Shown one piece after another: positions 8,358-18,034 of a DNA stretch of 64,000 bases. Each line of letters starts with the position of its first letter. The stretch's first letter is position 1. A program made the translations under genes and the position numbers. The notes under the pieces were generated by a model. It was not told the DNA's origin. It was given only the letters and a program-made list of their open reading frames with translations, and ran no database searches. This DNA is from Amoebophrya sp. A120 (taxonomy: Eukaryota > Sar > Dinophyceae > Syndiniales > Amoebophryaceae): positions 8,203,224 through 8,267,223 of the forward strand of contig CAJINV010000002.1 of the NCBI GenBank assembly GCA_905178155.1. Reading direction: 5' to 3'.

Positions 8358-10814
8358 ATGACGAAGAACCCGTTTGCCGAGGTGGACCGGCTGCGGGACC
8401 AGGTTCTGGAGGCCCGGCAGCGCAAGGACGTTACACTGCTTGTGGACTCGCTGACCGACCGCGTGCCACCAGCTGTCGACGCGGTGTACCGGCATTTGGA
8501 AGGCTGCAAAAAGCGTATGAACACCAGCCACCTGCTGCTCGGGCAGCACCAGCAGCCCAGCCTGCATCTTCATCAAAGCGGGAAAAGTATTAACAAGTTT
8601 GGCGGCGGTGGTGCAACTTCGAGCTCGTCCTCGTCTGGATCAGCACCAGCAGGATTGTCTTCACCTTTCGTCTCTTCGCACGGCCAGTACGAACAGCCTG
8701 TGGATGTATCGACCATGAAGAGTTTGGATCTGGTACTGGAAAAGCTGGAGAGGGACATCCGGTTTTTGTTTCAGTTTTTGTTCGAGCAAAACCAATTCGC
8801 GCTCGATCAAGACCACGCGGCAAGCAGTGTAGTAGTAACTCCTTCTGGTGGACAACAAGAGCCACAGCATGTTCTTGCTTCAAGCTCTGGTGTAGTTTCT
8901 GGGTCTGGCTCTTCGAAAGCAGCTGCGAGGATTGGCTCCTCATCTAGGAGCTGCGGTGGGAATGATCATTCCGGGTCGTCTTTGTCTGCTGTGGCTGGTA
9001 CAGCAAATACCTATGCGGATTTCTCGCAGGATGTCCGCAGTTGGAAACAGAAGAATTTTGCTGTGCAACAAAATGCACCCTCTGGCGTTGCTTTTTCTGC
9101 TGGTACATCGCAAGCACCGCAGCAGCAATTCCACGGCCAGGTAGTGGACGATCACACGACGGCCGCGCAAAGTGCGTTTAATACTTCTCTAGCGCCGCAG
9201 AAGTTTCTGCTACTCAGGCATTTACAGTCGTACCGAGACAAAGTGCTCTCCGTGTTGCTGTATGCCAAGCTGTACGAGCAGGCGGTGTTGTTGTTTGACC
9301 TGAAGGTCGAGCAGCAGTGGGTCGACCCCGTCATGCACGGGTTGCAACAGAAAATCCTGTCCTACAAAAACAAGCACGGCGTCGTTTTAGACAAACTGAG
9401 GATCCGGTGTGACAACGCGGAGGGCGCTTCTGCTTCGGCATCTCCACCTTCTTCAGGGAGGAGCAACAATTCATCGTCCCTTCATATCAACATAGCTGCG
9501 GACTGTAGTGTGTCTCTTCCCTCATTCCTGCAGCATTGTGCGACTGCAGGAAATAATGCCGCCGGTAAAGATAACTTCAGCAGTGGGGCGATGTTCAGTT
9601 GTACTCCGGCTGCACGCGGCGGTGCCACAGCTTCAGGCGACATCTACGACGACGAGAATCATTCTGAGGAACATCATCCAGCAGAAGAAAGCTCCTTCGA
9701 GCTGCACACCGAAGACAAGAGTTTGAACGCAACGATGAACAGTACTGCTAAACTGGTGAACAACTACAGCAAAACAGAGATGAAACCGCAGATGATGAAC
9801 AAAATGAGAATTATGAATTCTTCGACAAAGCTCCCCGAGTTTCCTTCGTTTCTGGTGTCTCTTCTGAAGCAGTGCGCCTTACTGGACAAGAAGCTGCGCA
9901 CCGAGCATCTGGGCAACACCACCATGTCGTTCGATAGGCACACGAGCATCGCCGCCGCCGACCTGCGGAAGGAGGCGGCGTTTTTCTTCCAAAAGGCCGA
10001 AAAGTTGGAGCTGGAACTTCAGGACTTGAAGGCGCGAAGGCTCCTGGTCAATGGCGGAGGTGGAGCAGGAGCATCTCCGACCCGTGCTGGCGCGGTGTTA
10101 TTGAGTGGAATTGCAACGACGTCTGCATCAAGAAGTCCTCATGCTGGCAGTGGTACAACAAGAAATAACACTAACCAGACCACCCAACGAGGAGGCCGCT
10201 TCCAGCCGCTAAGTAATAGTGCAAAAGGTCTATCACAACCACCAAAAAATGATGAAATGCAAAGGGAGCTGCCTCTGCCCCCGGATACTGAAGGGCATCT
10301 TGGACGAGAATTGTCTTCTGGTTTCGATCATCTGCCGGATACTATGAACCAGGCGAGCACCAGGGAAAACAAATTCGCTGCTGCGATTGAGAAATCAGAA
10401 CTACAGCAGCAGATCGCGGACCTGCAGCAGAAAAACAACGAGCTGACCGTGAAAAGCAACAACTTCCGGCAAGCGAATGCGGTGCTGGAGGAGAAGGTGG
10501 ACTTCGTGTACCAGCTGAAGGACGCGATTGAGCACTCGCAAGGCAAACTGGACTCCATCTTGCAAGACACGTCGCTCCTGGCCAAGGTGTTTCGCAATTG
10601 CGTGGAGGAGAGCAAGGAACTGAAAAAGTGCCTGCTCGACCTGGAGGTGAAGTTTACGCAGTCGGAACAGGAAAAGTCGCGGCTGCAGGAAAAGAACCAC
10701 AAGCTGGAAGGCGACCTGGCTTACCAAAAAGCACTGCTGTTCCGCATCACGGCGGCGAAGCTTTCGGGAGACCAGCCGCAGGTGCGGGGTCGATGCAGCG
10801 AGCAGGGGTCGTAG
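8358..10814 (+). CDS. Large coiled-coil protein, function unknown
   Basis: This ORF of 818 residues has its first in-frame ATG at 8358 (MTKNPFAEVDRLRDQVLEAR). The N-terminal 60 residues are helical, followed by Ser/Gly-rich linkers, a helical block around residues 290-360 (LLRHLQSYRDKVLSVLLYAKLYEQAVLLF) and further low-complexity sequence. The last 150 residues form a strong heptad coiled coil (QQIADLQQKNNELTVKSNN; KKCLLDLEVKFTQSEQEKSR). I recognise no catalytic motif. A cytoskeletal or scaffold role would fit but is only an inference. Near the C terminus CAG is followed by GTGCGG (about 10789), a possible splice donor, so the true 3' end may lie in another exon. Confidence 0.7.
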   Translation: MTKNPFAEVDRLRDQVLEARQRKDVTLLVDSLTDRVPPAVDAVYRHLEGCKKRMNTSHLLLGQHQQPSLHLHQSGKSINKFGGGGATSSSSSSGSAPAGLSSPFVSSHGQYEQPVDVSTMKSLDLVLEKLERDIRFLFQFLFEQNQFALDQDHAASSVVVTPSGGQQEPQHVLASSSGVVSGSGSSKAAARIGSSSRSCGGNDHSGSSLSAVAGTANTYADFSQDVRSWKQKNFAVQQNAPSGVAFSAGTSQAPQQQFHGQVVDDHTTAAQSAFNTSLAPQKFLLLRHLQSYRDKVLSVLLYAKLYEQAVLLFDLKVEQQWVDPVMHGLQQKILSYKNKHGVVLDKLRIRCDNAEGASASASPPSSGRSNNSSSLHINIAADCSVSLPSFLQHCATAGNNAAGKDNFSSGAMFSCTPAARGGATASGDIYDDENHSEEHHPAEESSFELHTEDKSLNATMNSTAKLVNNYSKTEMKPQMMNKMRIMNSSTKLPEFPSFLVSLLKQCALLDKKLRTEHLGNTTMSFDRHTSIAAADLRKEAAFFFQKAEKLELELQDLKARRLLVNGGGGAGASPTRAGAVLLSGIATTSASRSPHAGSGTTRNNTNQTTQRGGRFQPLSNSAKGLSQPPKNDEMQRELPLPPDTEGHLGRELSSGFDHLPDTMNQASTRENKFAAAIEKSELQQQIADLQQKNNELTVKSNNFRQANAVLEEKVDFVYQLKDAIEHSQGKLDSILQDTSLLAKVFRNCVEESKELKKCLLDLEVKFTQSEQEKSRLQEKNHKLEGDLAYQKALLFRITAAKLSGDQPQVRGRCSEQGS

Positions 10815-11975
10815 CTAGGAGCTCACTTTTGACGACCACGGAGGGGTTCGTTGTGATCCACCGAACTCATCATCTCCAGCTTGTGCCTCATGCCGTTTTC
10901 CTTGCAAAAAGGGATGCAGCATGTGACTGGCAGGAGCGGTGTGTAAGTGCAAAACTTACCTGCAAGAAGTTGTTGAACCGGAGGTAAAAAACGCGATGAA
11001 AGTCAAGTACCTTCTAGATGTGTTTCTATGCATCAATTCCTGTTCTTTCAGTTGATGATTTTGCATCTGAAAACAAGCATAAAGTTTTTGCCTGAAGCGA
11101 CTTGAGGATTTCTGGTGGTGCAGTCGTGACAAAAGAAGCATAAAAAGCACCCTGAATGTCCTGTTCTTGATTATTACAAATAAAATCCACCTTGTTATTT
11201 ATTCGATCTCCAACGGTAGGGAAAGCTTCGGTGATTGAGCGAGGTTGTGGGATGCCTAAGTCCTCCGAAAAAAAAAAATTATCGAGTTCCAAAATTTCTG
11301 AAGTGCAGGATCCACATATCGAATTCGCCAGAAATTCCAATGCAAATCGGTTTTCACCACTTGGAAGTATAAGATCGAAGTCAGTTGATCGGTGGTGTTT
11401 TCATTGCTAGGGAGGCGCAATGATTGGTACCAGCAATGCCTTGCTTTCATGTGCTTGTAACCGATCTGGATCTTCATGTTGCAGCCAGGACCCTAATCAT
11501 ATAGAAACTTCCAACAGCAAAGGCACACAAATTTCAATTATTACGCTATCAAGCGCACAAAAAGCGAATCTTAACCCACTGAACAACAATTTTTGGAAGA
11601 ACAACTCCCTCGTTCTTTTTGAAAACATCAACCCCAACCTGTTATTTCATTGCATTGATTGCCACCAAAAGCCGACGTTCGTGCAATTTTTTGCTAGCTA
11701 ATTGTACTTGTCTTGTGATAAACATAAACCCTCAGACTCAAACTGAATTTGTTCAAGCAAGTACAACATCGCCCTTGTAGTTGCAAACCCAGAAACTTTC
11801 TGACAAGAAAGGTCGATCATTCTTGCTTTAGCTGCAAAGACAAAAAAGACCACAAGCCCATATTATTTGTCTGATCTGGTCCCGCCTAGAATTTGTTTTA
11901 TTTCGACCAGTTGCATACTAACTTACGAATTGTAGCATTTTTTTTAGGTGCGATATCTTTGGATTGCTCATAAGA
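10815..11975. other. Intergenic region
   Basis: The sequence is less GC-rich than the flanking genes and holds only short frames on both strands. I find no domain, repeat array or RNA gene that I can support. Confidence 0.5.
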
Positions 11976-12120
11976 ATGAAAATGCAGAGAAGTCTCGGCT
12001 GCAACACTATCGTCGGCCGCCGCGCCGCGAGCCTTGCTCTCCTTGCGGTGTGGTCGTCCTCCGTGGAGGTGTGCGAGGGTGTGCTTAAGGCGCTTCAAAG
12101 AAGTGATAGGATTGTCGATG
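11976..12120 (+). pseudogene. Possible first exon with signal peptide, cut by the copia repeat
   Basis: A short + strand frame opens with ATG AAA ATG and encodes a basic start, a hydrophobic run (AASLALLAVWSSS) and VEVCEGVLKALQRSDRIVDV, resembling a secretory signal peptide. It runs straight into the 408-bp repeat and stops after four codons in it. The + strand ORF on the far side of the retrotransposon (18035-19264) could be the rest of the same gene. The flanks do not show a target duplication, so the link is a guess. Confidence 0.25.
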
Positions 12121-12528
12121 TGTTAGAAACCTAGACGCACGATAGTAACAACAGAGGTAAACGAGATGGGAACAAGCACTAGCAGTACTAAGTGACTACG
12201 AGTCACTGTGTGTTTGCTATCTGTTATCGACGCACTAGTATGGGTACTAGTCGCAACCTGCAGGGGTGTGATGAGATATCAAGAGGATGGACAATATGCA
12301 TGACAAACAGGATGGCTACGGCTAAGGAGGAGGATCATGGATTTCAGATCGCCGGTCTGTACAAGACCAAGAGATTTGACATCAGACCAGATTTACATCG
12401 TGATTTGCATCGCGCTGTGTTTCTGATCGTCACTAGGTCATTTGGTATTCCGATCTATCCAACACGATGGCAAATTGGACAAACTGCTGTCCCCGACCCG
12501 GCGAACCCCGCAATCTGCTTGGGAGGGT
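12121..12528 (-). repeat. Copia long terminal repeat (3' copy)
   Basis: This 408-bp direct repeat of 17627-18034 begins TGTTAGAAAC and ends TTGGGAGGGT on the + strand. By eye I see one difference between the copies (G near 12211 against A near 17717). Read on the coding (-) strand it ends CTAACA, a proper LTR 3' end, but the other edge is ACCC rather than TG. No TSD is seen (CGATG left, GCTCC right). The pol frame runs into this repeat exactly where RNase H should begin, so this copy is probably truncated by a deletion at 12528/12529. Confidence 0.7.
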
Positions 12529-15500
12529 ATTCTAAGCCGATTTCTCGAGTTGCTTTCAAGTAGGCCAAAATCCGTTTTGCTGCTTTCACCGCTTGGGGTG
12601 TCGGATTTACTACTTCTCTCGCAACACGCTGCACCGCGTAGACAATGTCTACCCTGCACATACAAGCGATATATTGCAGGCTACCCACGAGGCTTCGCAG
12701 TGGGAAACTCGTTTCTGGTGCAGAAGTATCAACTTCAGTAGTCTGAATTTCTGGCAATTGTCTTCCAGGAAGTACAGGCGTAGCAACTCCCCGACAATCA
12801 ACCATATTGAATTTCTTCAAAACTCTGTCAATGGCCTCTGCCATGTGGATCCTCATGGTCTTTTTCGATGCGTTGTATTCCAGAGTGGCCCCCAGGAGGT
12901 CGTAGACTTCGCAACCCTTTTCACCTGGTTTCGCTTTCGGCGGGATCACTTTTCCAGGAAATTTGTCCAAAATTTTCCCCATCTCTTTGCCGAGAATTTC
13001 TTCCGTGTCACCACTCATGACACAGTCATCCACGTACACGCTCAACGTAAGAACGCCTTTACGGAACAACCCCGGCTCCCGTTCACACATCTTCCAACCT
13101 AGTTCCTCCAAAGTCTTCCTGTAGGTATCGAACCAACGACGCGGGCTAATTCGAAGACCATAAAGAGACTTCAGTAGGCGCACGACATCACCTCTCGGAT
13201 CAGTGCTCCAGTGCTTCGGAAGACGCACGAAAACTCGCTCGTCACCTAAACTCGCACAAATGAACGCATTTGAAATGTCGAAAAATTTGATCCGTTTTCC
13301 ATTTGCAGCAGCGTCAACAAGTAGGGCTCTACTAGCTGCGTGCGAAATGGTAGGACTGTAAATTTCGCCACAGAGTTCTTTCGACTGTAAGTTTCCCAGT
13401 GCCACCAGCCGCGCTTTGTATGTTCCACATCTTTTCTTCGTGTAGATCACGCACGACGGCACAACTTCGTCGCCTTTTTGTGGTTTCTCGTCTACTGTCC
13501 AGCACTCTTTTGCTAAAAGTCTGAGTCGTTCAACATCGTCGGCCTCTATGTACTTCGGAGCATCAGGATCTCGAAGAATCTGCGCTCTGGTGAGTGACAC
13601 CACATGAGCAAAAACTTCTTCACCTTCTTCCTCAATGCGCTTGGCATGGTACTCGTCCAAGTCTCGACCAAAGTCAAAATCATCAGGCAACTGAAATACG
13701 TTTCCAGCTTCTGCTGCTTTTGGCTTAGGACCTGGCTTTTTGCTTCCCGGTTTGTTCTTTGAACCTTTCGGGCGACCCTTTTTGTTGTTGACAACGACTG
13801 CAGGCTTCGGCTTTTGCTTTCTTTTCTTCTTGACGACCTTGGGCTTTGGGCGGGCGGGAGGTTCGTCAAGCTCTTCCGCTTCGGGAGTAACTACCTCTTC
13901 CTCTGCTTGCGCAGCACTTTCCTCTTTGCCCCCTTCCACTGCTTTGCCCCCTTCCTCGACCTGCTGGTCTCCAGTAGCCCCATTGGGCCCCGAATCACCC
14001 TGGTCACGCGGAGCATCCTGATCGGGCTCATGACTTCCCGAGGGAGCCACCAACGGATCAGGCATGTTCGACGCACACAATTTGTCGGGTGCGGCAAAGG
14101 GTACAAAGGTGCCACGGTTCTTTTCGCGAAGATCGTCAATGTCGGCGATCGTACAAGATTCGTCAAACTTGCAGGATCTATTTTCGATCACAGTGAACTT
14201 CAACCCAACTTTCGTTCGTTTGTCGTCACGCCAAACACCCACTAAATAACAGGAATTTTTCGAATACCCCAAGAATACTCCACGTTCGTACCGAACATCG
14301 AGCGCACCTAAGTCCGTCGATTTCGTAACGTGTTTCCGAGCATAGCAAAGGACTCCGAATTTCTTGAAATATTTGAGCGAAGGCGCGCGATCGTGAACTT
14401 TTTCAAATGGACTCTTTTGCTCTTTCCGGGCTAACCGATTCCAAGTCCAGGCTATATACTTTGAACAATATGGCCAAAGACGAGGATCAACCCCGATCAT
14501 ATTCGCCCGCAAGGCATTTTTCGAAGTTTGGTTCCACCGTTCCACGACTCCATTACGTTGCGGCGTGAACGGCGCAGACGTAGTTGGCTCGATCGGAGGA
14601 CTCTGCTTCAAGCAAGACTTTCTCCAGTCACTTTTCTCGCCTCGAAAAGTAGGATCGTTATCGCTTCTCACCCGTTTGGGCTTTCCAACTTCTAAACACC
14701 ACTCACGCAGACCTTTCCACGCTTCATCCTTTTCCCGGTGAGGATAATTCTCTACCCAGCCATGGAATGTCTCCACCCCTGACAAAAGAAATTTCTCCCC
14801 ATCAAGACCCAAAGGATAACCGTAGGTATGATCCCAATCCACTTGATCTAGCCAAGCCTTTGGCTTACAGTGCTCCGGACGTTCTGACTTACACCCTTCT
14901 TGCCTCGACTTCGCTAAGTCACACAACGGACAGCGTCCATATTCAAGACCGTCAATATGAAAGTGCCCAAACCTTTCATGTTGTCGAAGACGATCGGCAC
15001 GAGTCAGATTCACAAATGCTGGCTCGGACCACGCGGCCCGGCTCTTTCCGTTTTGTAAATCGCCAGCCGTATCCAGCTCGCTCAAGCTGTGAAACGCAAA
15101 GTCTATTTGCGGCAAATTTGTTAAAGTGTCCCGGCGCATCGGAATTTTGAAACCTGTTTTCTTCTTTTGGAGGTAGAGCGCGTCTCTCCCCTCAAAAACT
15201 ACCCGGCAGTCATTTTCGTCGTTCAAAAGACTTACCGACACCAAAAACAACTTTTCGTCAGGATGGTATAGACCACCCATTAAACCTAAAGAGTTATGTT
15301 GGAAGTAACCACGGTAGGCGGGAGTGTCTAACGTTCGGTCGGCAACCGTTAACGTTACTGGATCATCCCAAAACACAATCTGAAAACAACTCAAGTCCCC
15401 TGTCATGTGGTGCGAGGCACCACTTTCAACAACTGCCGTTGTTTGAGTACCATCCGGGCGGATGGTAATCCCATGGGCGCTTTTCCCGTTTCCCTTCGAC

Positions 15501-16039
15501 AAAAGTGCAAATGTCAAAGACGAAACAGCGCCGGCGGACTTTTCGCCGTTTTGATCTGTTTGACCCTTTTCCCGCTCTTTTGACCAATCACCAAACCAGT
15601 CTTGTGCCTCCTGGTTTTCGTTTTTCTTGTCCCTGCCCTGGTGGTGACCATGCACCAAGACAGTGAAGCCCTTAGGAGTATCGGCAAAATCAAAAATTTG
15701 CTGATCTTTCACCCCGTTGCATGATTCCCCTACAAACTTGCACAAGTTAAAATAAGTCCAATCCATGCAGTTTCCTTCTGCTTTACGGGCGGAATCTGCC
15801 ACCTCGTAACTTTTGTTCTTTGCCATCTCATGCGGGTTCGCTTTTCTTTTTAAATTGCTGAGATCATACAAGCGCGAAACCCCATGCAGAATAGGCATTC
15901 TTTGTAATGAATTTTCGTTCTTTTCAGGTACTTTCACGTTCTTAACAGGAGCGGAATCAACTTCAAATTTTACATTGGAAATCTTACAAGTAGTGCCGGT
16001 TGATTCGTAAACAGGGCGGATAGATGCGTTTTTCATCAT
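12455..16039 (-). CDS. pol: Copia Pol: protease, integrase, reverse transcriptase
   Basis: Open frame of 1,194 residues. The protease motif reads VVESGASHHM, with E205 where the catalytic Asp of D-S/T-G-A is expected. The integrase has the HERFGH...CPLC zinc site and the DDE triad: D in QVDWDHTY, D in RSDNDPTF, E in NGVVERWNQ. A linker of about 90 residues is rich in Lys/Pro and contains AT-hook-like KKGRPKGSKNK and KKPGPKPK. The reverse transcriptase has FFDISNAFI and the catalytic YVDD (about residue 1000), then LVGSLQYIA and the ILAYLKATREIGLEY end. The RNase H domain that should follow is absent; the frame enters the 408-bp repeat and stops. Confidence 0.9.
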   Translation of the reverse strand: MMKNASIRPVYESTGTTCKISNVKFEVDSAPVKNVKVPEKNENSLQRMPILHGVSRLYDLSNLKRKANPHEMAKNKSYEVADSARKAEGNCMDWTYFNLCKFVGESCNGVKDQQIFDFADTPKGFTVLVHGHHQGRDKKNENQEAQDWFGDWSKEREKGQTDQNGEKSAGAVSSLTFALLSKGNGKSAHGITIRPDGTQTTAVVESGASHHMTGDLSCFQIVFWDDPVTLTVADRTLDTPAYRGYFQHNSLGLMGGLYHPDEKLFLVSVSLLNDENDCRVVFEGRDALYLQKKKTGFKIPMRRDTLTNLPQIDFAFHSLSELDTAGDLQNGKSRAAWSEPAFVNLTRADRLRQHERFGHFHIDGLEYGRCPLCDLAKSRQEGCKSERPEHCKPKAWLDQVDWDHTYGYPLGLDGEKFLLSGVETFHGWVENYPHREKDEAWKGLREWCLEVGKPKRVRSDNDPTFRGEKSDWRKSCLKQSPPIEPTTSAPFTPQRNGVVERWNQTSKNALRANMIGVDPRLWPYCSKYIAWTWNRLARKEQKSPFEKVHDRAPSLKYFKKFGVLCYARKHVTKSTDLGALDVRYERGVFLGYSKNSCYLVGVWRDDKRTKVGLKFTVIENRSCKFDESCTIADIDDLREKNRGTFVPFAAPDKLCASNMPDPLVAPSGSHEPDQDAPRDQGDSGPNGATGDQQVEEGGKAVEGGKEESAAQAEEEVVTPEAEELDEPPARPKPKVVKKKRKQKPKPAVVVNNKKGRPKGSKNKPGSKKPGPKPKAAEAGNVFQLPDDFDFGRDLDEYHAKRIEEEGEEVFAHVVSLTRAQILRDPDAPKYIEADDVERLRLLAKECWTVDEKPQKGDEVVPSCVIYTKKRCGTYKARLVALGNLQSKELCGEIYSPTISHAASRALLVDAAANGKRIKFFDISNAFICASLGDERVFVRLPKHWSTDPRGDVVRLLKSLYGLRISPRRWFDTYRKTLEELGWKMCEREPGLFRKGVLTLSVYVDDCVMSGDTEEILGKEMGKILDKFPGKVIPPKAKPGEKGCEVYDLLGATLEYNASKKTMRIHMAEAIDRVLKKFNMVDCRGVATPVLPGRQLPEIQTTEVDTSAPETSFPLRSLVGSLQYIACMCRVDIVYAVQRVAREVVNPTPQAVKAAKRILAYLKATREIGLEYPPKQIAGFAGSGTAVCPICHRVG

Positions 16040-16306
16040 ACATTTCGATACGTTTTCGTTGGAAATAGAGGCTGTTTCAAGTACACTGTGATTGGATATA
16101 GGTGCTGTTTCAAGACCATCAATTTTTGTTTCGAGTACTGTAGCATTGTAAATAGAGGGAGATTGTAGATTTTGAATGCATGTAACGTCACTACTTTGAC
16201 CAGAAGTAGAGCCTGTTTTAACAACATGAACATCATCAGCATCGGTTTTTCGACGTTTAGCAGCATGAGAAATTTGACAATTCTCATCGGAACCCGGCCA
16301 GCTTCG

Positions 16307-17389
16307 TCAGTTGGGACAATCCTTACGAACATGTCCAAGCTGCTTGCACTTGTGACGTTTGATCTTGGATTTGTCTCCGCCGCCGCCTTTTCCCTTCTGC
16401 TGGTCTCCCTTGCCTCCTTTTCCGCCGCCCTTGTTGTTCTTCTGGTTGTTGTTCTTGTACGGGTGCTGGTTCTTGTTGACCCAGCGGCCACCCTTCTTCC
16501 CCTTCTGTGCAACAACTTCAGCAGCGATCGCTTTGTGATCGGCCTGCGTCAAGTTGAGAGAAGCGGGCTTTGCGGTGTCCTCTTCGGTGCCCCCGTCTTT
16601 CAAGACGGATTCGTACTCCTCCGCCAACTTCAACAAATTATCATTGTCCGGCTTGTCCTGGATGACGTGCGGCATGATAAATGAATCGTAGGCGTTCCCG
16701 AGGTTGTAGAAGCATCCGAAAGTCATCAACTCGCTGCGGAAGACTTCACCGCCCAGCTCATCCCGAAAGATGTTTTGTTTCCGCTGAACGAACTCCCTTA
16801 CCGTTTGGTCTTTGTCTTTCCGGGTGGTTAGTAAATCCTTAAGCGACCGCATTCGAGCGAATTTGGTCCGCTTATCGAATTCCAACAACAACGCACCCCA
16901 AGCCGTACTGATGCAAACGACTGTCTTTTTCTTCACGACCTCCAGCGCGTCCCCAGTCAACGCCACGCACAAGCGAGCGAAGAACTGCGCACCGATGGCC
17001 CTCGTGTCGTCCTTCCATCCGTCAATAGAAGGCGTTTTCAAGAAGTTGTCGATCAGTGTCAAGATCCCCAACATCTGCAACAAGGCTTGCACCTTAAACC
17101 GCCAGTCCGACCATCCCTTCGGATTTCCGTCGTAAGGCGGAATAGAGTACTTTCCCACCTGGTTAGTGTCGACCATTGTGTTCAAAAGAAAACAATAATC
17201 GCGCTTAAATACAAATTCCCAATTTGTATCCCAATCGAGATTGTGGAAATAGTTTGCAAATTGTGGGTCGCTAAGGTCTTCAACGTTCCAACCTTTGGAG
17301 CCGTAACACTTCGCGCCTAAAATGCACAAGTCTCGACGCTTTCCAAGTTCTCTAGCTACGCAACTAGCACCAAAATGTCTGCGTGACAT
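16307..17389 (-). CDS. gag: Copia Gag (capsid and zinc knuckle)
   Basis: This ORF of 360 residues has a copia-type capsid region (YDGNPKGWSDWRFKVQALLQ; LKDLLTTRKDKDQTVREFVQR; MTFGCFYNLGNAYDSFIM) followed by a Gly/Lys/Asn-rich basic stretch and a terminal CCHC knuckle. The knuckle reads RHKCKQLGHVRKDC, so the first Cys is replaced by Arg (one T-to-C change). The frame ends at a TGA two residues later (CPN stop), beyond which the same frame stays open into Pol. RNA packaging by this copy is probably impaired. Confidence 0.85.
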   Translation of the reverse strand: MSRRHFGASCVARELGKRRDLCILGAKCYGSKGWNVEDLSDPQFANYFHNLDWDTNWEFVFKRDYCFLLNTMVDTNQVGKYSIPPYDGNPKGWSDWRFKVQALLQMLGILTLIDNFLKTPSIDGWKDDTRAIGAQFFARLCVALTGDALEVVKKKTVVCISTAWGALLLEFDKRTKFARMRSLKDLLTTRKDKDQTVREFVQRKQNIFRDELGGEVFRSELMTFGCFYNLGNAYDSFIMPHVIQDKPDNDNLLKLAEEYESVLKDGGTEEDTAKPASLNLTQADHKAIAAEVVAQKGKKGGRWVNKNQHPYKNNNQKNNKGGGKGGKGDQQKGKGGGGDKSKIKRHKCKQLGHVRKDCPN

Positions 17390-17626
17390 TTAATTTCTTT
17401 TCTAAATTTTGCAGATAAACTTCTTAAAGTTGTGGGGGTGCGTTTTCAACAAATACGTTCAAATTTGTAATGCTAACTCTGAAATTGTACAAGTAAATCT
17501 TACAAGATGTAGTGGCTGTTTTTCAAATTTTCTACACAAGAAAATCAGTAAAAATTTGTAATGCAGGCGCAAGTTTTCTAAACAAGAAAACTAATAAATT
17601 TTGGCTGAATAAAGGTGCGACTAGAT
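17390..17626 (-). promoter_or_regulatory. Copia leader between 5' repeat and gag
   Basis: This is the untranslated leader of about 240 bp. It contains two imperfect copies of an ACAAGAAAA...AATTTTGT-type segment (about 17520-17610) and two TTTGTAATGC words, the same word found in the introners. The sequence next to the LTR should hold the primer-binding site, but I could not match it to a tRNA. Confidence 0.4.
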
Positions 17627-18034
17627 TGTTAGAAACCTAGACGCACGATAGTAACAACAGAGGTAAACGAGATGGGAACAAGCACTAGCAGTACTAAGTG
17701 ACTACGAGTCACTGTGTGTTTACTATCTGTTATCGACGCACTAGTATGGGTACTAGTCGCAACCTGCAGGGGTGTGATGAGATATCAAGAGGATGGACAA
17801 TATGCATGACAAACAGGATGGCTACGGCTAAGGAGGAGGATCATGGATTTCAGATCGCCGGTCTGTACAAGACCAAGAGATTTGACATCAGACCAGATTT
17901 ACATCGTGATTTGCATCGCGCTGTGTTTCTGATCGTCACTAGGTCATTTGGTATTCCGATCTATCCAACACGATGGCAAATTGGACAAACTGCTGTCCCC
18001 GACCCGGCGAACCCCGCAATCTGCTTGGGAGGGT
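17627..18034 (-). repeat. Copia long terminal repeat (5' copy)
   Basis: Partner of 12121-12528, 408 bp and identical but for one base seen by eye, implying a young insertion. It may extend beyond 18034 if the left copy is the truncated one. Both copies contain GCATGACAAACAGG (for example at about 17801), which resembles the introner word. The + strand ORF to 19264 is open across the right edge. Confidence 0.7.

Larger units (their letters stand above)
12455..17389 (-). mobile_element. Ty1/copia retrotransposon gag-pol (degenerate)
   Basis: Gag (17389-16307) and Pol (16039-12455) are in the same frame. The bases between them are open except for one TGA (16309-16307), so the ancestral product was a single polyprotein of about 1,640 codons, as usual for copia. 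The order protease, integrase, reverse transcriptase is the copia order. The element is surely defective: the RNase H domain is missing, the protease aspartate is Glu and the gag zinc knuckle has lost its first Cys. It is the only feature of clear function on the - strand. Confidence 0.9.

Noticed and set aside
11026-11477. Two overlapping - strand frames of about 100 and 73 codons
   Set aside because: No domain, different frames overlapping each other, AT-rich surroundings; not supportable as genes.
12192-12563. A + strand frame in the LTR, repeated at 17698
   Set aside because: It is present in both repeat copies and runs against the retrotransposon; no recognisable product.
16036-16515. 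A 159-codon - strand frame overlapping the end of gag
   Set aside because: It is in a different frame from gag and pol; the gag-to-pol region is open in the gag frame apart from one TGA, so no extra frame is needed.
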